From Watersipora subatra (taxonomy: Eukaryota; Bryozoa; Gymnolaemata; Cheilostomatida; Watersiporidae), in the NCBI RefSeq assembly GCF_963576615.1, contig NC_088711.1:13873869-13937868 (forward strand): a stretch of DNA of 64,000 nucleotides. The letters run 5' to 3'. A model generated the notes under the pieces. That model made no database searches, was not told the origin of the DNA, and saw nothing but the letters and a program-made list of their open reading frames with translations. Numbering within the stretch: the stretch's first letter is position 1; every line of letters starts with the position of its first letter. Of this stretch, positions 1-11,699 are shown one piece after another. The translations under genes and the position numbers were made by a program.

Positions 1-117
1 ATTTAACGCGAAGCTTTAAATTTAAGATAAAACATAAAGCAGAATATCCTTAGAAATTCTGCTTAACCTGCCAACTTTATGTGTAGACGTTTGGTAAAAC
101 TGCTGTTTTAACTATAG

Positions 118-289
118 GATGGAAAACGAAAAGCTGATAGTGTGGACAGCTTTTATCAGACTTGAAATGATTTATGGGACGGATGACTCGATGGACAGTG
201 TCAAAAGGCGGGCTCTGCAGCAGATGAATGAGTTGAAGGTTTATCGAGAGCTTGTCAAGCTCTATCTTCATGATGGAGAGAAAGTCGAG
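118..289 (+). CDS. PDCD11: PDCD11 exon (first visible), HAT repeat
   Basis: This internal exon starts after the acceptor ...actatag at 117 and ends before GTTGGC at 290. It carries one base of a split codon plus 57 codons. The ATG at 119 is internal, because the family continues upstream. Confidence 0.9.
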
Positions 290-3200
290 GTTGGCTTTTC
301 TTTTTTTATTTATTCACACTGTAACAATATCCTCATCCTAACAATATATTTTTAAAACAATGGCAAACATCGAGCAACGAATGTTTTTTGTCATCAAAAA
401 AATTTTATGCAAGTAAATAATAGCATAGTGTTAGTGGATTCGCATGGTGTCTTGACATAATTATAGCATCGTTGTCATAAGCTCTAAAGCATCTTACCGT
501 GTCTTAACATGTTTGTGAACAGTAAACCAGCGACTAGTGTATTACTTTTGTGGTTATAAACTATATTTTTCCCATAAAACAAACTTTTAAAAATTACTTG
601 TTCTCTAAATTATTTCGTACCTAGAATAATCACAACACAATTTTGTTAAGAACTATTTTAGAGTTGTCTTTGGTAACTTAAACACTAATGTGCTCCGTTT
701 ATAGATATTTACTTGTATAAATTTTCTAAATAGATGTAACACAATTATTCGGTATGTGTAGTCGACTATCTAGATGTCCAAAACTGTGATTTTGATATGT
801 TGATCATAAAGGCTGCTTGTCAACAGAATGAATTGGATCTCTATGTCTATTTAAATAATGCCAAGCAAACAAATATGAGAATATGCTTTTAACATCTTCT
901 TTTGCACTTTAGCAAGCCAATTTTTTCGCCAGAGGTTTTCAAAACATTTCGAAACTCTTCGATGCTCCCCTCAAATGCTGATGGTAAAGACTAATTGTTT
1001 ACCCATCACTGACACTAACAGTCACTTGTCACAGTCACTGACACTAACAGTCACTTGTCAGTCAATGACACTAACAGTCACTTGTCACAGTCAATGACAC
1101 TAACAGTCACTTGTCACAGTCAATGACACTAACAGTCACTTGTCACAGTCACTGACACTAACAGTCACTTGTCACAGTCAATAACACTAACAGTCACTTG
1201 TCAGTTAATGACACTAACAGTCACAGTCAATGACACTAACAGTCACTTGTCACAGTCAATGACACTAACAGTCACTTATCACAGTCAATGACACTAACAG
1301 TCACCTGTCAATCAATGACACTAACAGTCACTTGTCACAGTCAATGACACTAACAGTCACTTGTCAATGACACTAAGTCACTTGTCACAGTCAACGACAC
1401 TAACAGTCACTTGTCACAGTTAATGACACTAACAGTCACTTGTAAAATAGTTTCTAGTTAACTAGTTATGAGCTCTTAAACCGAATACTTCTCAAGTCAT
1501 ATTCCTGTCTAGTATTTTAATACAAAGTTAATAATTTAGGCTATACAATCCGTCGTTTTTTTTTAACGTCATCCCCCTGTTTGCACATGCGCTCGTCCAC
1601 GAAAAAGCCGCCATCTTTGTAGAAAATGATCGTCATTCTCTTGATTAATAGTATTTTTCGGTGTTGTTTTGATACTAAAATAAAAAATTTGCAAACAAAA
1701 GCATTGTTTGCAATAATTAATTGCAGAAGTTTTGTGTTTTTAACGATAAAAGTTGTCCATAAAGATGGCAGACAACGATAGAATGACGTCACGAAAAAAC
1801 AAAGGATTATAATGGGCTTGTAATATTAGTACTGATTTAACATTCTATTCATTCGTCATTCTGATTTTTCATAGTTTTTAATAATATTTCAGTTCATGTA
1901 ACCACTGCTGGCAATTAATGCTAAATTCGTCATAAAATTGCGCACGTGTTCAATTTTGGTTGTTTCAAAGCCTGCATGCCTGCAAACAGACAAATGCCAT
2001 CATTTTTAAGTTTCGTCGATTTTTGTATTTATTATATTATATTACAAACCTAGCGAGGATTGTCAGAGATACTTATTCATGCCGTGCCGAAAATAAGTTA
2101 TCACTCAGATAATCTGCTTTGTCTCTCCTGATTTGTTGATGTGCCAATGTCATTGAGGTAATCGTCTATGTTCGGATATCCAAGCCTCATAAACTTAGCA
2201 AGTGGCACATAGCCATGCTTTCTTGTTTGGTAGTTGCCAAAAGATACTCTATTCCTTGTTAGAAGTCCCGCCACAGTTGAAAACAGTTGATTTCCAAGAA
2301 AAGTTGTTCCGTCATCGTTCGCTTTTGTTAATTTGTTGAGGTATAGTTTTTCATAGGAATGGCCGCATAATGTCTTGTTTCCGGCTGCTTATTGTATTTA
2401 TTATTGTTAGTTACTATTGTATCGTAAAAATTTAAGTCAATGTAGGGAAAAATAAAATAACTGTAAAATAAAACTGTTGGTTTTTCGCACCAATGTTTTT
2501 GAGCAAGTAAAATTCACATGTACCCACTGTAGCAATGATGAAACTCACATGTATCCACTGTAGCAATGATGAAATTCACATGTACCCACTGTAGCAATGA
2601 TAAAACTCACATGTACCCACTGTAGCAATGATGAAACTCACATGTACCCACTGTAGCAATGATGAAACTCACATGTACCCACTGTAGCAATGATAAAATT
2701 CACATGTACCCGCTGTAGCAATGATCAAATTCACATGTACCCGCTGTAACGATGATCAAATTCACATGTACCTACTGTAACAATGATGAAACTCACATGT
2801 AACCATTGAAGCAATGATCAAATTGCTTTATAGTTCACTAAAATTATTTTCACCGCAGCCCAGGTTAGTTTTCAGGCAAAGTTATCATCACTCTTGCAGA
2901 ATAGTGTAATTTTTAATAGAAAGTTGTGTAATGCATGGAACTTTCAGCTTTTATTGTTTGAGATGATAGTACCTGTTTCTGGCTGTCAAATTGAGTGCTT
3001 GTTAATGGTGCTGGACAAGCTTCCAATATTTACATATACATGTATATGTGACTAAATAATTTAAATGTTGATCATACTTTTTGAGAGTATTTGGAAGAAT
3101 TTATGTGGATAGTTTACTTACATGTATGTTTACACTTTGGTCAAGTCCTGTAGTAATTAGCTTGTCCACTAGTAGTTGGACAGGGTTTTTACTAGTCATT

Positions 3201-6200
3201 GTTTTTCTCTAAATTTCAAAGGTCATATCAAAAAATGATCGTAATTACCAGTCAGCCTTTATAAGTTGGCCAATGGTAATTTTGAGCAAATGCTATCTTT
3301 CGAGTTGCGTACTTCTATTAAATGATATCTCATTTCACACTTAAAAGAAATTCTTCCATTCAAAAGTGGAGAGTTGCGTCACGTAATACATTGTATATGA
3401 AATATCTTTTGGTTGAATGCATGTCATCACAGCAAAAGAGTGCCCTGTGAAAGATTCCTAAAGTATAATCCCTTTGAAAATCCACTGGTATTTTAGTACA
3501 TATGTCTGGGCAATAAGTCCTAACCTGATTCTCATCTACTTGGTGCAAGGTTAGTATGGTTTGCTTTTGAAATTCATGAATTTTTGTGGTCGCATACGTC
3601 ACTAATTGGAATGCATAAAACGCAATGTATAGACTTGTTTGATCATGATTCACTTCCTGTCCGCCGAGCTGATTGATAAATTTTAATGATCTCTTTATTC
3701 AATACTGTTGCTATTTCATAGAAATGCCATTTAAACTATTCATGTGTGTAAGACTCATAAAATGGATTGACAATAAAGCGGTCAGGGAAATAAATTATAT
3801 GACTGACAGAAAGGGCAAGGTACACCCAGGCCATTGTCCTCATTAGATCTGTTTCGTATTAGCCCGGGTAATCGATTGTCATTGTGTACGTGCCTGCATA
3901 GCATCCCCTGCTGGTGTAACTAGATGTTCATTTCGCTTGTCGCAATACATTCAGACTTGGCAGACTGTCATATACGCCTGGAGCTAACTTGCAACACCAG
4001 TTCACATGTAAGTGGTCATACTGGCATAAATCCAAACTAATAGAAATGTGTTGAAATAATTACAAGTAAATCATTGAACATCTCCAATAATCAATCATCT
4101 AATCCTAGATGGGAATATTCAGATAGTTTTCAATAATTCAATTTCATTTCAAAGTGAATGACAGCTGTGATGGTACCGCCGGAGGCAATCTGGCGTCTCC
4201 TTAAAATAGTTTTCCTCGATTACTCCAGACTCGTGCTAGACACGGCAGGGTGCCAACTGGAGCTCGTTATCAAGCCTCCACGATTCTCCAAAGCGTTTCC
4301 TGCCAATAAATGCAATCAAGTTGAACCAAGCACTCCCTCTAACCTAGTCGGAGTTATCTTGGTGCAGTGGTGATGACCTAAAAATGTCACACCCGAGAGG
4401 AGGCCTAGTCAGTTCCAGCGCTCTAACATTTTTCCAAGAAACGTACGCAGTATTGAATCAAGCTCAGTTCAATCCATAGTTTACACTACTGCAGTTAGTC
4501 GCCGTGTTTAGCTCTTTTCACCATCGATATTCAACAAACATAAAATGGAAGACAATTAGGAATGCACACCTTATTTTAATTAAATGTAGATTCCATATTC
4601 TATGGCTCCTATTTTAGGTATTTTATGATTGGCTTTTTCCGCTTAGTTCAATAGTTCGATATCAAAGCAATGAAGTTGCTCTAAGCACATCTGATAGCAA
4701 TCGAAAAGTACATCGAAAGTACAACTGCAAATCAAAGTATGACGAAAGTACAACTACAAATCAAAGCACATCGAAAAGTTTCTACAGCATTTTATCCTTA
4801 TTCTCTTTTTAGTCTTTGTTTGCTGACCTGAAATTCTACAAATCACTTATTTTATTACTGAAATCTCAAATTAGCCATTAGTAGCTATTTCTGACAACAG
4901 CCTCTTTCGCAAGTTATCAACCTGTTGCCTGTTCGTGTGAGTGTAAGAATTTAAAATTGACAACCTTAAGTTTGGGATAAAGCTAAAGCTGAAGAAATGT
5001 TGAGCAAGACTATTATAATTCAGTTGAGTCAATCCTCAAGCGTCGTTTAAGATAAATGATGTTTGCTGTATCTAGACTGTTTGATGTTTATGTCTGTCGG
5101 CTCATTGAAACTGGTTAGCAATCGCCAGCGAGTATGTTTTGAAATCGAATTTGAAAGCAATACCAAAAAACTGAGTTAATCTACTGCAGCTCAGAATATA
5201 AGATGTTTCAGGATAAATTCTTTAAAAACTATTTAAAAAATACTCTATTTATTGAGTAGTCTTTACAGTAATAATAGGTATGTGTAAAATTCAAGACCAA
5301 AATATTTTGCTCGTGTTTTTCTCTTTTTTAGGGAGCTTTATCTACCTTCGAATGGTCTACTCGATAAGCTTTCATGTAGTTCCATAAACTTGAAGTTATC
5401 CTTCACACGCCACTTTCGGCGCTATGTAACGCGGTAATTACTTTTAGTAATTACCGCGTCAGTTACTAATTAGGCCTACTCTAGAAATGACCTACAAACA
5501 AGTTGCATAAAATATTTTTAGCACACACGGAGAAAGTTTGTTATAAAGCAAGCAGACAGTTATGTTAAACTAGAAACATGTATTTATATAAAATATTTAT
5601 AGATTTCGGTCCTGGCTGTCTACTGACCCTACCTGACTTGGTTATCTTGTACTCTCATACAACCCAATCAAGGCGAAAATTACCATATACCCGTTAAATT
5701 TAGGAGTAATGCATGATTGGAATTTAAACACTTCACGTCTGCCGCAATCACATTTCTCCTTTATGTAGGGAATTCAAAACCACACTTGAAGTGACTAAAG
5801 TAAAGACAAGGTAAAAAATTTTCAGGAGAATTTAAAGATATGTGTTTTATTTACATTGAAAGCACAAACATGTTCGCTAAAAATGAAAGAGGGTTTGCCT
5901 TTAAGTTGTGTGTTAATATAGTTAAATTATTATAATTAATATTATCAGATTAATATAATGAGATATCATTGTTTTAGTTTGTTTACTCTGAAAGCGAATT
6001 TAGCATGATGACATCAGCAATCTTCTTTATTATTCGTTATTGATACAAATATCTGCTTAAAATCGAACAAGATCAAATGAAAATCACACCTACTTTTCAC
6101 TAGTTTTCTGACATAAAACGTACTTATTATTATTTGAATGCTTCCAGAAACTTCGCCCGTGTGTACTGCCTACTGCGTATACACAAGATAATCATTGAAA

Positions 6201-9200
6201 TAGACTTACTAATGTGCGCTTGTTCATGAACAATTTGCCATGTATTATGCAGGAAGCCGAGCAGTGCCACACTATGATGTTACGGAAATGGTCAGAAAAT
6301 CCACAAGTTTGGATAGAATATGGTCAGTTTCTCTTTTCGCAGAAGAAAAGAGATGCAGCCCGTACACTACTGCAAAGATGTCTCAAGTCACTGCCAGTCA
6401 AACAGCGTAAGACAGCAATTAAACATAGTTTAAAAATAGTCTCTATCATGTGGTATACAATGAACATCCTCTCTTCGTTTTCCTACCATGCAATTTGATT
6501 CCATACTTTTTTCCTGATTCCATACTGATTCCATAATCTTTTTTTACTGTCCAGGCATTGTCCTGCCCTATACTTTTTAATCAATCACCCTGTGGTCTTC
6601 ACCTACTCACAGATTCTTGTCTACTTTATAATTTGAACCACCTCTTAATTCTGACTCTCGAATTTGCACCCACCCTCTACTTCTCACTCAGTCCCTGAGG
6701 CTCACCCACCCTCTACGTCTCACTCAGTCCCTGAGGCTCACCCACCCTCTACTTCTCATTCAGTCCCTGAGGCTCACCCACTCTCTACTTCTCATTCAGT
6801 CCCTGAGGCTCATCCACCCTCTATTTCTCACTCAGTCCCTGAGGCTCACCCACCGTCTAATTCTCTCAACCCCTGAGGCTCACCCACCCTCTACTTCTCA
6901 CTCAGTCCCTGAGGCTCACCCACCCTCTACTTCTCACTCAGCCCTGAGGCTCACCCACCCTCTACTTCTCACTCAGCCCTGAGGCTCACTCACCTTCTAA
7001 TTGTCGGTTCTCTTTTAATTCTCACTCATTGTTGAATCATCATCTATTTTTTAATTCTCACCCATCTTCAATTTGTCACCCACTCTATATTTCTCACCTT
7101 CCTATTTCTCGCCCACCTCTTTTCCCCCACCCTTTAATTCTCGCCCATCTTCCATTTCTCCCCCACCCTATACTTATCAATCACATTCTATTTTTTACCT
7201 TCCATCTGGTTCTCGCTTGCTGACTTTTACCCATTGCTTACTCCTCCATACACATTTCACTTTCTTGCATGACCTTTTGCTCCCTGACTTGTTTCATCAT
7301 CTTAGCTGTCTTTTTGCTCTCCATCATGCTTGAAATTTTCTTTTTTCTCGTCACCATATGCACCATCCTTCACTTCTTATTCTTGACACTTGTGTATAAT
7401 CTGTCTCGATTTTTGAATTCCCTGTCTATGTCCTATCTTCACATTTTTGTGTGACACTGCACCTCTAAATTACTACTTTTTCTCTTCGCTGTTCTCCTGT
7501 TGTTCTTTTTTATCTTTCTTTTTATACTGCTGTTTCAATGGCGCTATTAGCATTCGGGGCTTTGTATATGTTAACTTTGCACTGCCACTACTAACCTTAC
7601 TACTACTTTCATTGTACTTCATGATCTACATTCTCTTCTTGGGTGGTATTAGGCAACGTCATTGCAATCTTTTCTTACAAAAGATGTCAGTGTGGTTGCA
7701 GAAGGTCAAAGTACAGGTGTTGGGCGTGTTTTGTCAAAGTAACATTTTTTGGTTTCATTAGTTTAAAGTACGCATCATTCAGAGACAAGACTCGCCCATA
7801 TCATGAGCCTTTTGTGAGATTCGCAATATTTCTTATACACGTCTAAAAGCTGGAATGTGTTCGGAAAAAATTCAAGTAACTCCATGGGTGTGCTCGCTGT
7901 TGCTGTCATTAGCTAATCTATGTACAAGTATTTATAGAGCCTTATATTTATGCCGCCGCTTTGTCGTGACTGGCGAACAGGTTGTCAGCCATGTTTTAGA
8001 ATAAAATCCAAAGTGAAGCAAAAGAAGGTAGTTCGCTCTATAGTAAAACTAAGTCACTTTAAAATAATGTAATTCAGTTAACATACAAACTGTTTAAAAA
8101 TACAATTATTAAAAACCGTATATAAAAAATGCACAATTCGTATTTCAAGCGCTTTAATTCAAAATGTTAAGGACAAAAGGTTTTGCAGACGTTTGACGCT
8201 TTGAGTAAGCTTTGCAGGGCATTACTCGCGAGACTGACGCTCATACTAAATTTTGCAATGCCTTTTGTTTCGCCCCCAGTGTGTATCAACCTTTAGATAT
8301 TTGAAGGGCAAGTTGCAAACAATTTTTCTTGTATTGATTTGTTCATTCCTAAAATGCCACCCTTACAGTCATTCTGCAAACAGATACTTCTTGTACAAAC
8401 AATCACATACGTACTTGGTGCATTGCATCATCTTTACAGCATACTCTTGCCGTTTTCCATACTTTCATTCCCTTATCTTTCTTACTGCAAATATCTGATA
8501 GCCATGCTATTGTCACTCCACACTATTACTTATAGACATCGAGGTGATAACGAAATTTGCTGTCATGGAGCTAAAGGAAGGAGACTTTGAAAGGTTTACT
8601 GCTCTGTTTGAGAATGTAATAAGCAATTTTCCTAAGAGAACGGATGTCTGGTCTGTCTATGTTGACCAGCTCATAAAGTTCGAGAAGCACGAGACCGCCA
8701 GGTATGCTTCTTAGCCTAAGTTCCTATAGGAACGTTGTTGACTTGAACATAACTAATATAATTTAAACATACGGGAATGGTTGACCCAACTTTGTGAGCT
8801 GCTGTGCAGAACTTCCGATTTCTCATTTATTTCACAACTTTGTGAAGGTAATGAATCTATAGCCAGTATTTGTTAGCTCAGTAAGACAGATTTTTGAGCA
8901 GTTGTTAGCTGTCAACGCGCAGTACCACCCCCACCCCCAGACTGCTTTTGTCAGCTGTCCTTTTGCTATATAGTGACGACAGCGCTGTCACGAGCGCAAA
9001 CTGAGTAATAACACAAATATTAACATTTTGAGAGTTTGGAAGGCTGTATTTTGTTTTACAATTTACTAAAGATTTCTGTTCTGGCTGTAAAGCAAAGCAA
9101 GCCTGAGCCTTCAGCAGGTGAAACAATATTTCACTCTTGAGAGACTGAGACAGAGTGATGAAGGAAAATATTCAGAATTTTATAAACCAATTAGGTGTTA

Positions 9201-9816
9201 TATAATCCGTATGTTAAATGTTTGTTGGTAACGTGATTTCAGTCTATGTAAACTTTCAAAAAATTGGATTCTACAAAGATAGTCTTCTGCAGTGCGAAAT
9301 CTTTATCCATTGATCATATAAATGGCTTTTTGAAAGTCCAGCTGTTTAGTTGGTAATTTTATTGGTTCCTTTTGCAAGTGCGTCATCAAACTCTCATCAA
9401 TCTCGTTATGGCTAGCTCTGGCCTTTCTGTCTAGGTCTCCAACTGATGGCTCACCTGTCTCCATATAATATAGGTTGTTGCCATGGCGTTGCCATGGAGT
9501 TTTGTAAACGCTTCTCAACTGCTATGTGCGAACATAAGGGTTTGTTGAGTATCGCATAGCCTCGATGTTACAGTTCTAGTATTTACCAGAATTATATTTC
9601 AAGGATTTTGCTATTGCTTTGAACTCGTAGTATTTGGCAACTTGCACATCTTCTGGTACCTTCTGCTCTTGTAGAATGGTACTCCGACGTGCTGTGATGC
9701 AAAAGTGGAATGCGAAAAAGATGCAGTTCTTCGCTGGTAAATTCCGAGACTTTGAGACTCAACACGGAACAGATGTAACTCTGAAGGAAGCGGATCAACT
9801 TATAAACACGCTGTAG
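118..9816 (+). CDS. PDCD11: PDCD11 / RRP5 rRNA-processing protein, C-terminal part (4 exons, 5' end outside window)
   Basis: RRP5/PDCD11 is a nucleolar factor needed for early pre-rRNA cleavages in both ribosomal subunit pathways. It has N-terminal S1 domains and a C-terminal row of HAT/TPR-like helices. Only the HAT region is here. The exons are 118-289, 6253-6406, 8536-8701 and 9675-9816. All junctions are GT-AG and the phases fit: the split codon CAG C|AC gives Q-H and GCC AG|A gives A-R. The exons encode about 210 residues. Diagnostic stretches are EKLIVWTAFIRLEMIYG, ARTLLQRCLKSLPVKQH, FPKRTDVWSVYVDQLIKFE and FRDFETQHGT, which follow the vertebrate protein in order (EKLNVW, LPxKEH, YPKRTDVWSVY, EKQHGT). 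The stop TAG at 9814 follows FETQHGTDVTLKEADQLINTL-like sequence, so the C-terminal tail is short. The S1 repeats and promoter lie upstream of the window. Introns of 6.0, 2.1 and 1.0 kb carry minisatellites. Identification is by remembered family sequence, not a search. Confidence 0.93.
1003..1443. repeat. Minisatellite, about 29-bp unit
   Basis: About 15 tandem copies of a unit reading CAATGACACTAACAGTCACT followed by TGTCACAGT. Several copies lack the CACAGT part, giving units of about 23 bp. It lies inside PDCD11 intron 1. The copies are highly similar, which suggests recent expansion. Confidence 0.95.
2508..2825. repeat. Minisatellite, 31-bp unit
   Basis: About ten tandem copies of a 31-bp unit containing ACTCACATGTACCCACTGTA then GCAATGATG. 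The copies at the 3' end (after about 2700) are more diverged than those in the centre. Located in PDCD11 intron 1. Confidence 0.95.
5428..5460. repeat. Perfect inverted repeat (hairpin)
   Basis: The arms ACGCGGTAATTAC (5429-5441) and GTAATTACCGCGT (5447-5459) are perfect reverse complements around a 5-base TTTTA spacer. The GC-rich ends stand out from AT-rich surroundings. It lies in an intron; function unknown. Confidence 0.85.
6253..6406 (+). CDS. PDCD11: PDCD11 exon, HAT repeat
   Basis: Acceptor ...ttatgcag; donor GTAAGA at 6407. It encodes EAEQCHTMMLRKW through LPVKQ plus one base. The WxxYGxF helix pattern of a HAT repeat is clear. Confidence 0.92.
6407..8535 (+). other. PDCD11 intron 2, strongly pyrimidine-biased
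   Basis: The intron contains a 36-bp minisatellite (6665-6985). Up to about 7640 the + strand is almost all C and T. That bias produces several long, low-complexity open frames (for example 7029-7454 and 7447-7761) that do not look like genes. Confidence 0.8.
6665..6985. repeat. Minisatellite, 36-bp unit
   Basis: About nine tandem copies of a 36-bp unit, CTCACCCACCCTCTACTTCT followed by CACTCAGTCCCTGAGG. The unit length is a multiple of three, so one frame stays open; this is not taken as a gene. Confidence 0.95.
8536..8701 (+). CDS. PDCD11: PDCD11 exon, HAT repeat
   Basis: Acceptor ...acttatag; donor GTATGC at 8702. It encodes IEVITKFAVMELKEGDFER through KRTDVWSVYVDQ, which is the most conserved part of the RRP5 C-terminus. 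Confidence 0.93.
8702..9674 (+). other. PDCD11 intron 3
   Basis: An ordinary intron of about 1 kb with no repeat array. A minus-strand open frame at 9303-9518 has no recognisable family and no splice context. Confidence 0.75.
9675..9816 (+). CDS. PDCD11: PDCD11 terminal coding exon
   Basis: Acceptor ...cttgtag; it encodes MVLRRAVMQKW through ADQLINTL, then TAG. It matches the family's final ...FEKQHGT...VK..A segment. Confidence 0.92.
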
Positions 9817-9902
9817 TCAAATGGATGGCTTTTGAATTCAGATGCAATAACGACTCTATGTAGTCTTCTGTACAGAAAATTGTGGCAAAGAAGATTTTAG
9901 CA

Positions 9903-9908
9903 TTTATT
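9903..9908 (-). terminator. Candidate poly(A) signal of the Ig gene
   Basis: TTTATT on the + strand reads AATAAA on the minus strand. It is the first canonical signal I find downstream of the Ig gene stop at 10359. If used, the two convergent transcripts overlap at their 3' ends. Confidence 0.35.
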
Positions 9909-9951
9909 TATAAAAATAGACGTGAAATGCTCCTGAGCATAAAAATGGCCA

Positions 9952-9957
9952 AATAAA
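9952..9957 (+). terminator. Poly(A) signal of PDCD11
   Basis: AATAAA lies 136 bases after the PDCD11 stop codon, the first canonical signal downstream on this strand. Confidence 0.6.
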
Positions 9958-10358
9958 TTAGAATATAAAGACATACTATATAAATATTGTTACACTTATA
10001 CTAAGAATGTTTTAAATACATGCTTGTATAGCCCATGTCATACACCATGTAATAACTACACCGCTAAAAACTGTCAGATGTGGCTATAATAAATAGTTAT
10101 TAATAAATTAGATTCTAACATACCATGAGATTTGCTAAAGACATTTTGATTAGAGGATGCGACAGTCAGTGGCCTAACAAAGACTTAATAACATTAGAGC
10201 AGAGACAAATGTGGAACAATAGTAATAAACAATAGAGACACGCCATCCAAGGCTAAAATACCTACAGAATTAAATGATTGTACAGGGCGTTTGACAATTA
10301 TTGCACCAAGAGATTACAACTCCATAAATGTTATGTCTGGTATAAAAAGTCATTGCAA

Positions 10359-11595
10359 TTACTCTTCTTCGCCATTGTTGTTGAATTTTTCCATGATATA
10401 AACTCCAACTGTTTTAGTCGCTGTACTCACTCCATCATCACCTATGGCATGACATTGTAGTTGGTTTTCATCTGGGTAGCTGTGATATTCGGTGGTGGCT
10501 TCCTTTATTTCTAAATCACCGTTGCTGTGTATCTAAAAGAAGCCAATATCTTGTCAAGTTTGTCTAAGACCTGCAAACTTGAGCCACTAAAAGAGGCACT
10601 CAGACACTAAGAGCATTCACTTGCTGGATAATGAAATAAACTTACTTTAATTTTTTCGTTTTCCGTGAGCTCTCTGCCGTCTAGTGTCCATTTAATTGTT
10701 GGTGCTCCATTTGTCGTTCCTTGCGTTGCTCTGCATTTTGCATAGACTGTCTTTCCTTCCTCTTGCATCAAAAATTGACTCCAGTCATATATATGCACTT
10801 GTTTGCTTTCTGGCTGAACTGTTAAAATAAGTGATTTTATTTTTACCTCACTTATAACGTGAATATTTGATATTGTAATTAAAAGACAAGTGATAGATTA
10901 CGCGCATCGTATGGAAATGAAAGTGGTTATTTACCTGTATCGATTTCATCAGCAGATCTTGGCAGTACCACAATGCTATAACCCTTTGTCGTTCGTAGTA
11001 AAGGAGAATCAGCTACACATGTATATGTTCCACTGTCATTTAGTCTTGCTTGTGCAATGTAGAAAGATGAGTGTTCCACTATGGTTTCATGTTCAATGGG
11101 AGGAGTCATCATATTGCTAGCTAGGTGATCCATTGGTCCCTGCAAAGTAACGGCATCATATTAAAGAAACTTGTCTGTGAATAGACACAAGAGGTTACCA
11201 TGCTGCAAGTGTTAAAAATCAGGGTCACAAATATGTATGTTTATGTAGCACGTATTAGCTCTTACCTGTTCAAGAAATCTGCGGTTAAAAAGCCAGTGAA
11301 AGGAAGGAGGATAATTGCCCCTCGCTACACAGTCCTCTAACTCTATTGGGTCCCCTTCCTGCACTACGATAGTGTCAGGTTCCATCCTAACGAAACGCTT
11401 GTTCTTCAGGGTAGGCTGCATAAATAATAAAGTTATGCAACCAGATGTGTATGCAAAGGGTTCATGGTTCAGATTTGAAGTTTCTACATTAATAAGTGTA
11501 AATATTAATGGAGTACTTACCATAGCTGATGCTTGTGGAATGGCAATTGCACCGATTATAGCTACAAGTAACAAATGAGATACTGAAAATTCCAT
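10359..11595 (-). CDS. Secreted two-domain immunoglobulin protein (L1CAM/neuroglian/hemolin-like)
   Basis: Five exons on the minus strand: 11521-11595, 11266-11415, 10935-11139, 10646-10818 and 10359-10532. All are GT-AG with consistent phases, giving 258 residues. Residues 1-24 are a signal peptide (MEFSVSHLLLVAIIGAIAIP, then QASA). Ig domain 1 has Cys54, Trp66 and the DSGTYTC signature ending at Cys116. Ig domain 2 has Cys172, Trp187 and Cys228, with an NGDLEI strand. The protein ends in NNNGEEE with no membrane segment or GPI-type tail, so it should be secreted. The domain-2 end (GDLEI...LQC.A..) resembles Ig domain 2 of neuroglian/L1 and hemolin. Those families act in cell adhesion or immune recognition; which applies here is not shown. 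All introns are only 105-126 bp. A TATA box sits about 95 bases upstream of the ATG. It could also be a truncated family member or a mollusc-defence-type Ig protein. Confidence 0.85.
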
Positions 11596-11688
11596 GTTGC
11601 TGACAAAATAATTGCTTCAAAGTATTGAAATGAGGCGCTGTTATTTAACGGCTGTTCACTAATATGACTGGAAAACCGAAATGCGTGG

Positions 11689-11696
11689 TTTATATA
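11689..11696 (-). promoter_or_regulatory. TATA box of the Ig gene
   Basis: The minus strand reads GGCTATATAAACC here, a near-consensus TATA box 94 bases upstream of the ATG. It predicts a start site near 11660 and a 5' UTR of about 65 bases. Confidence 0.55.
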
Positions 11697-11699
11697 GCC

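Larger units (their letters stand above)
290..6252 (+). other. PDCD11 intron 1
   Basis: A six-kilobase AT-rich intron. It holds two minisatellites (about 1003-1443 and 2508-2825) and a perfect hairpin at 5428-5460. I see no coding exon in it on either strand; short open frames such as 4158-4373 have no family resemblance. Confidence 0.8.

Noticed and set aside
4158-4373. 71-codon + strand frame in PDCD11 intron 1
   Set aside because: No family resemblance or splice context.
6664-7761. Several + strand open frames in PDCD11 intron 2
   Set aside because: They follow from a 36-bp minisatellite and a pyrimidine-rich tract. They are low-complexity and overlap each other in different frames.
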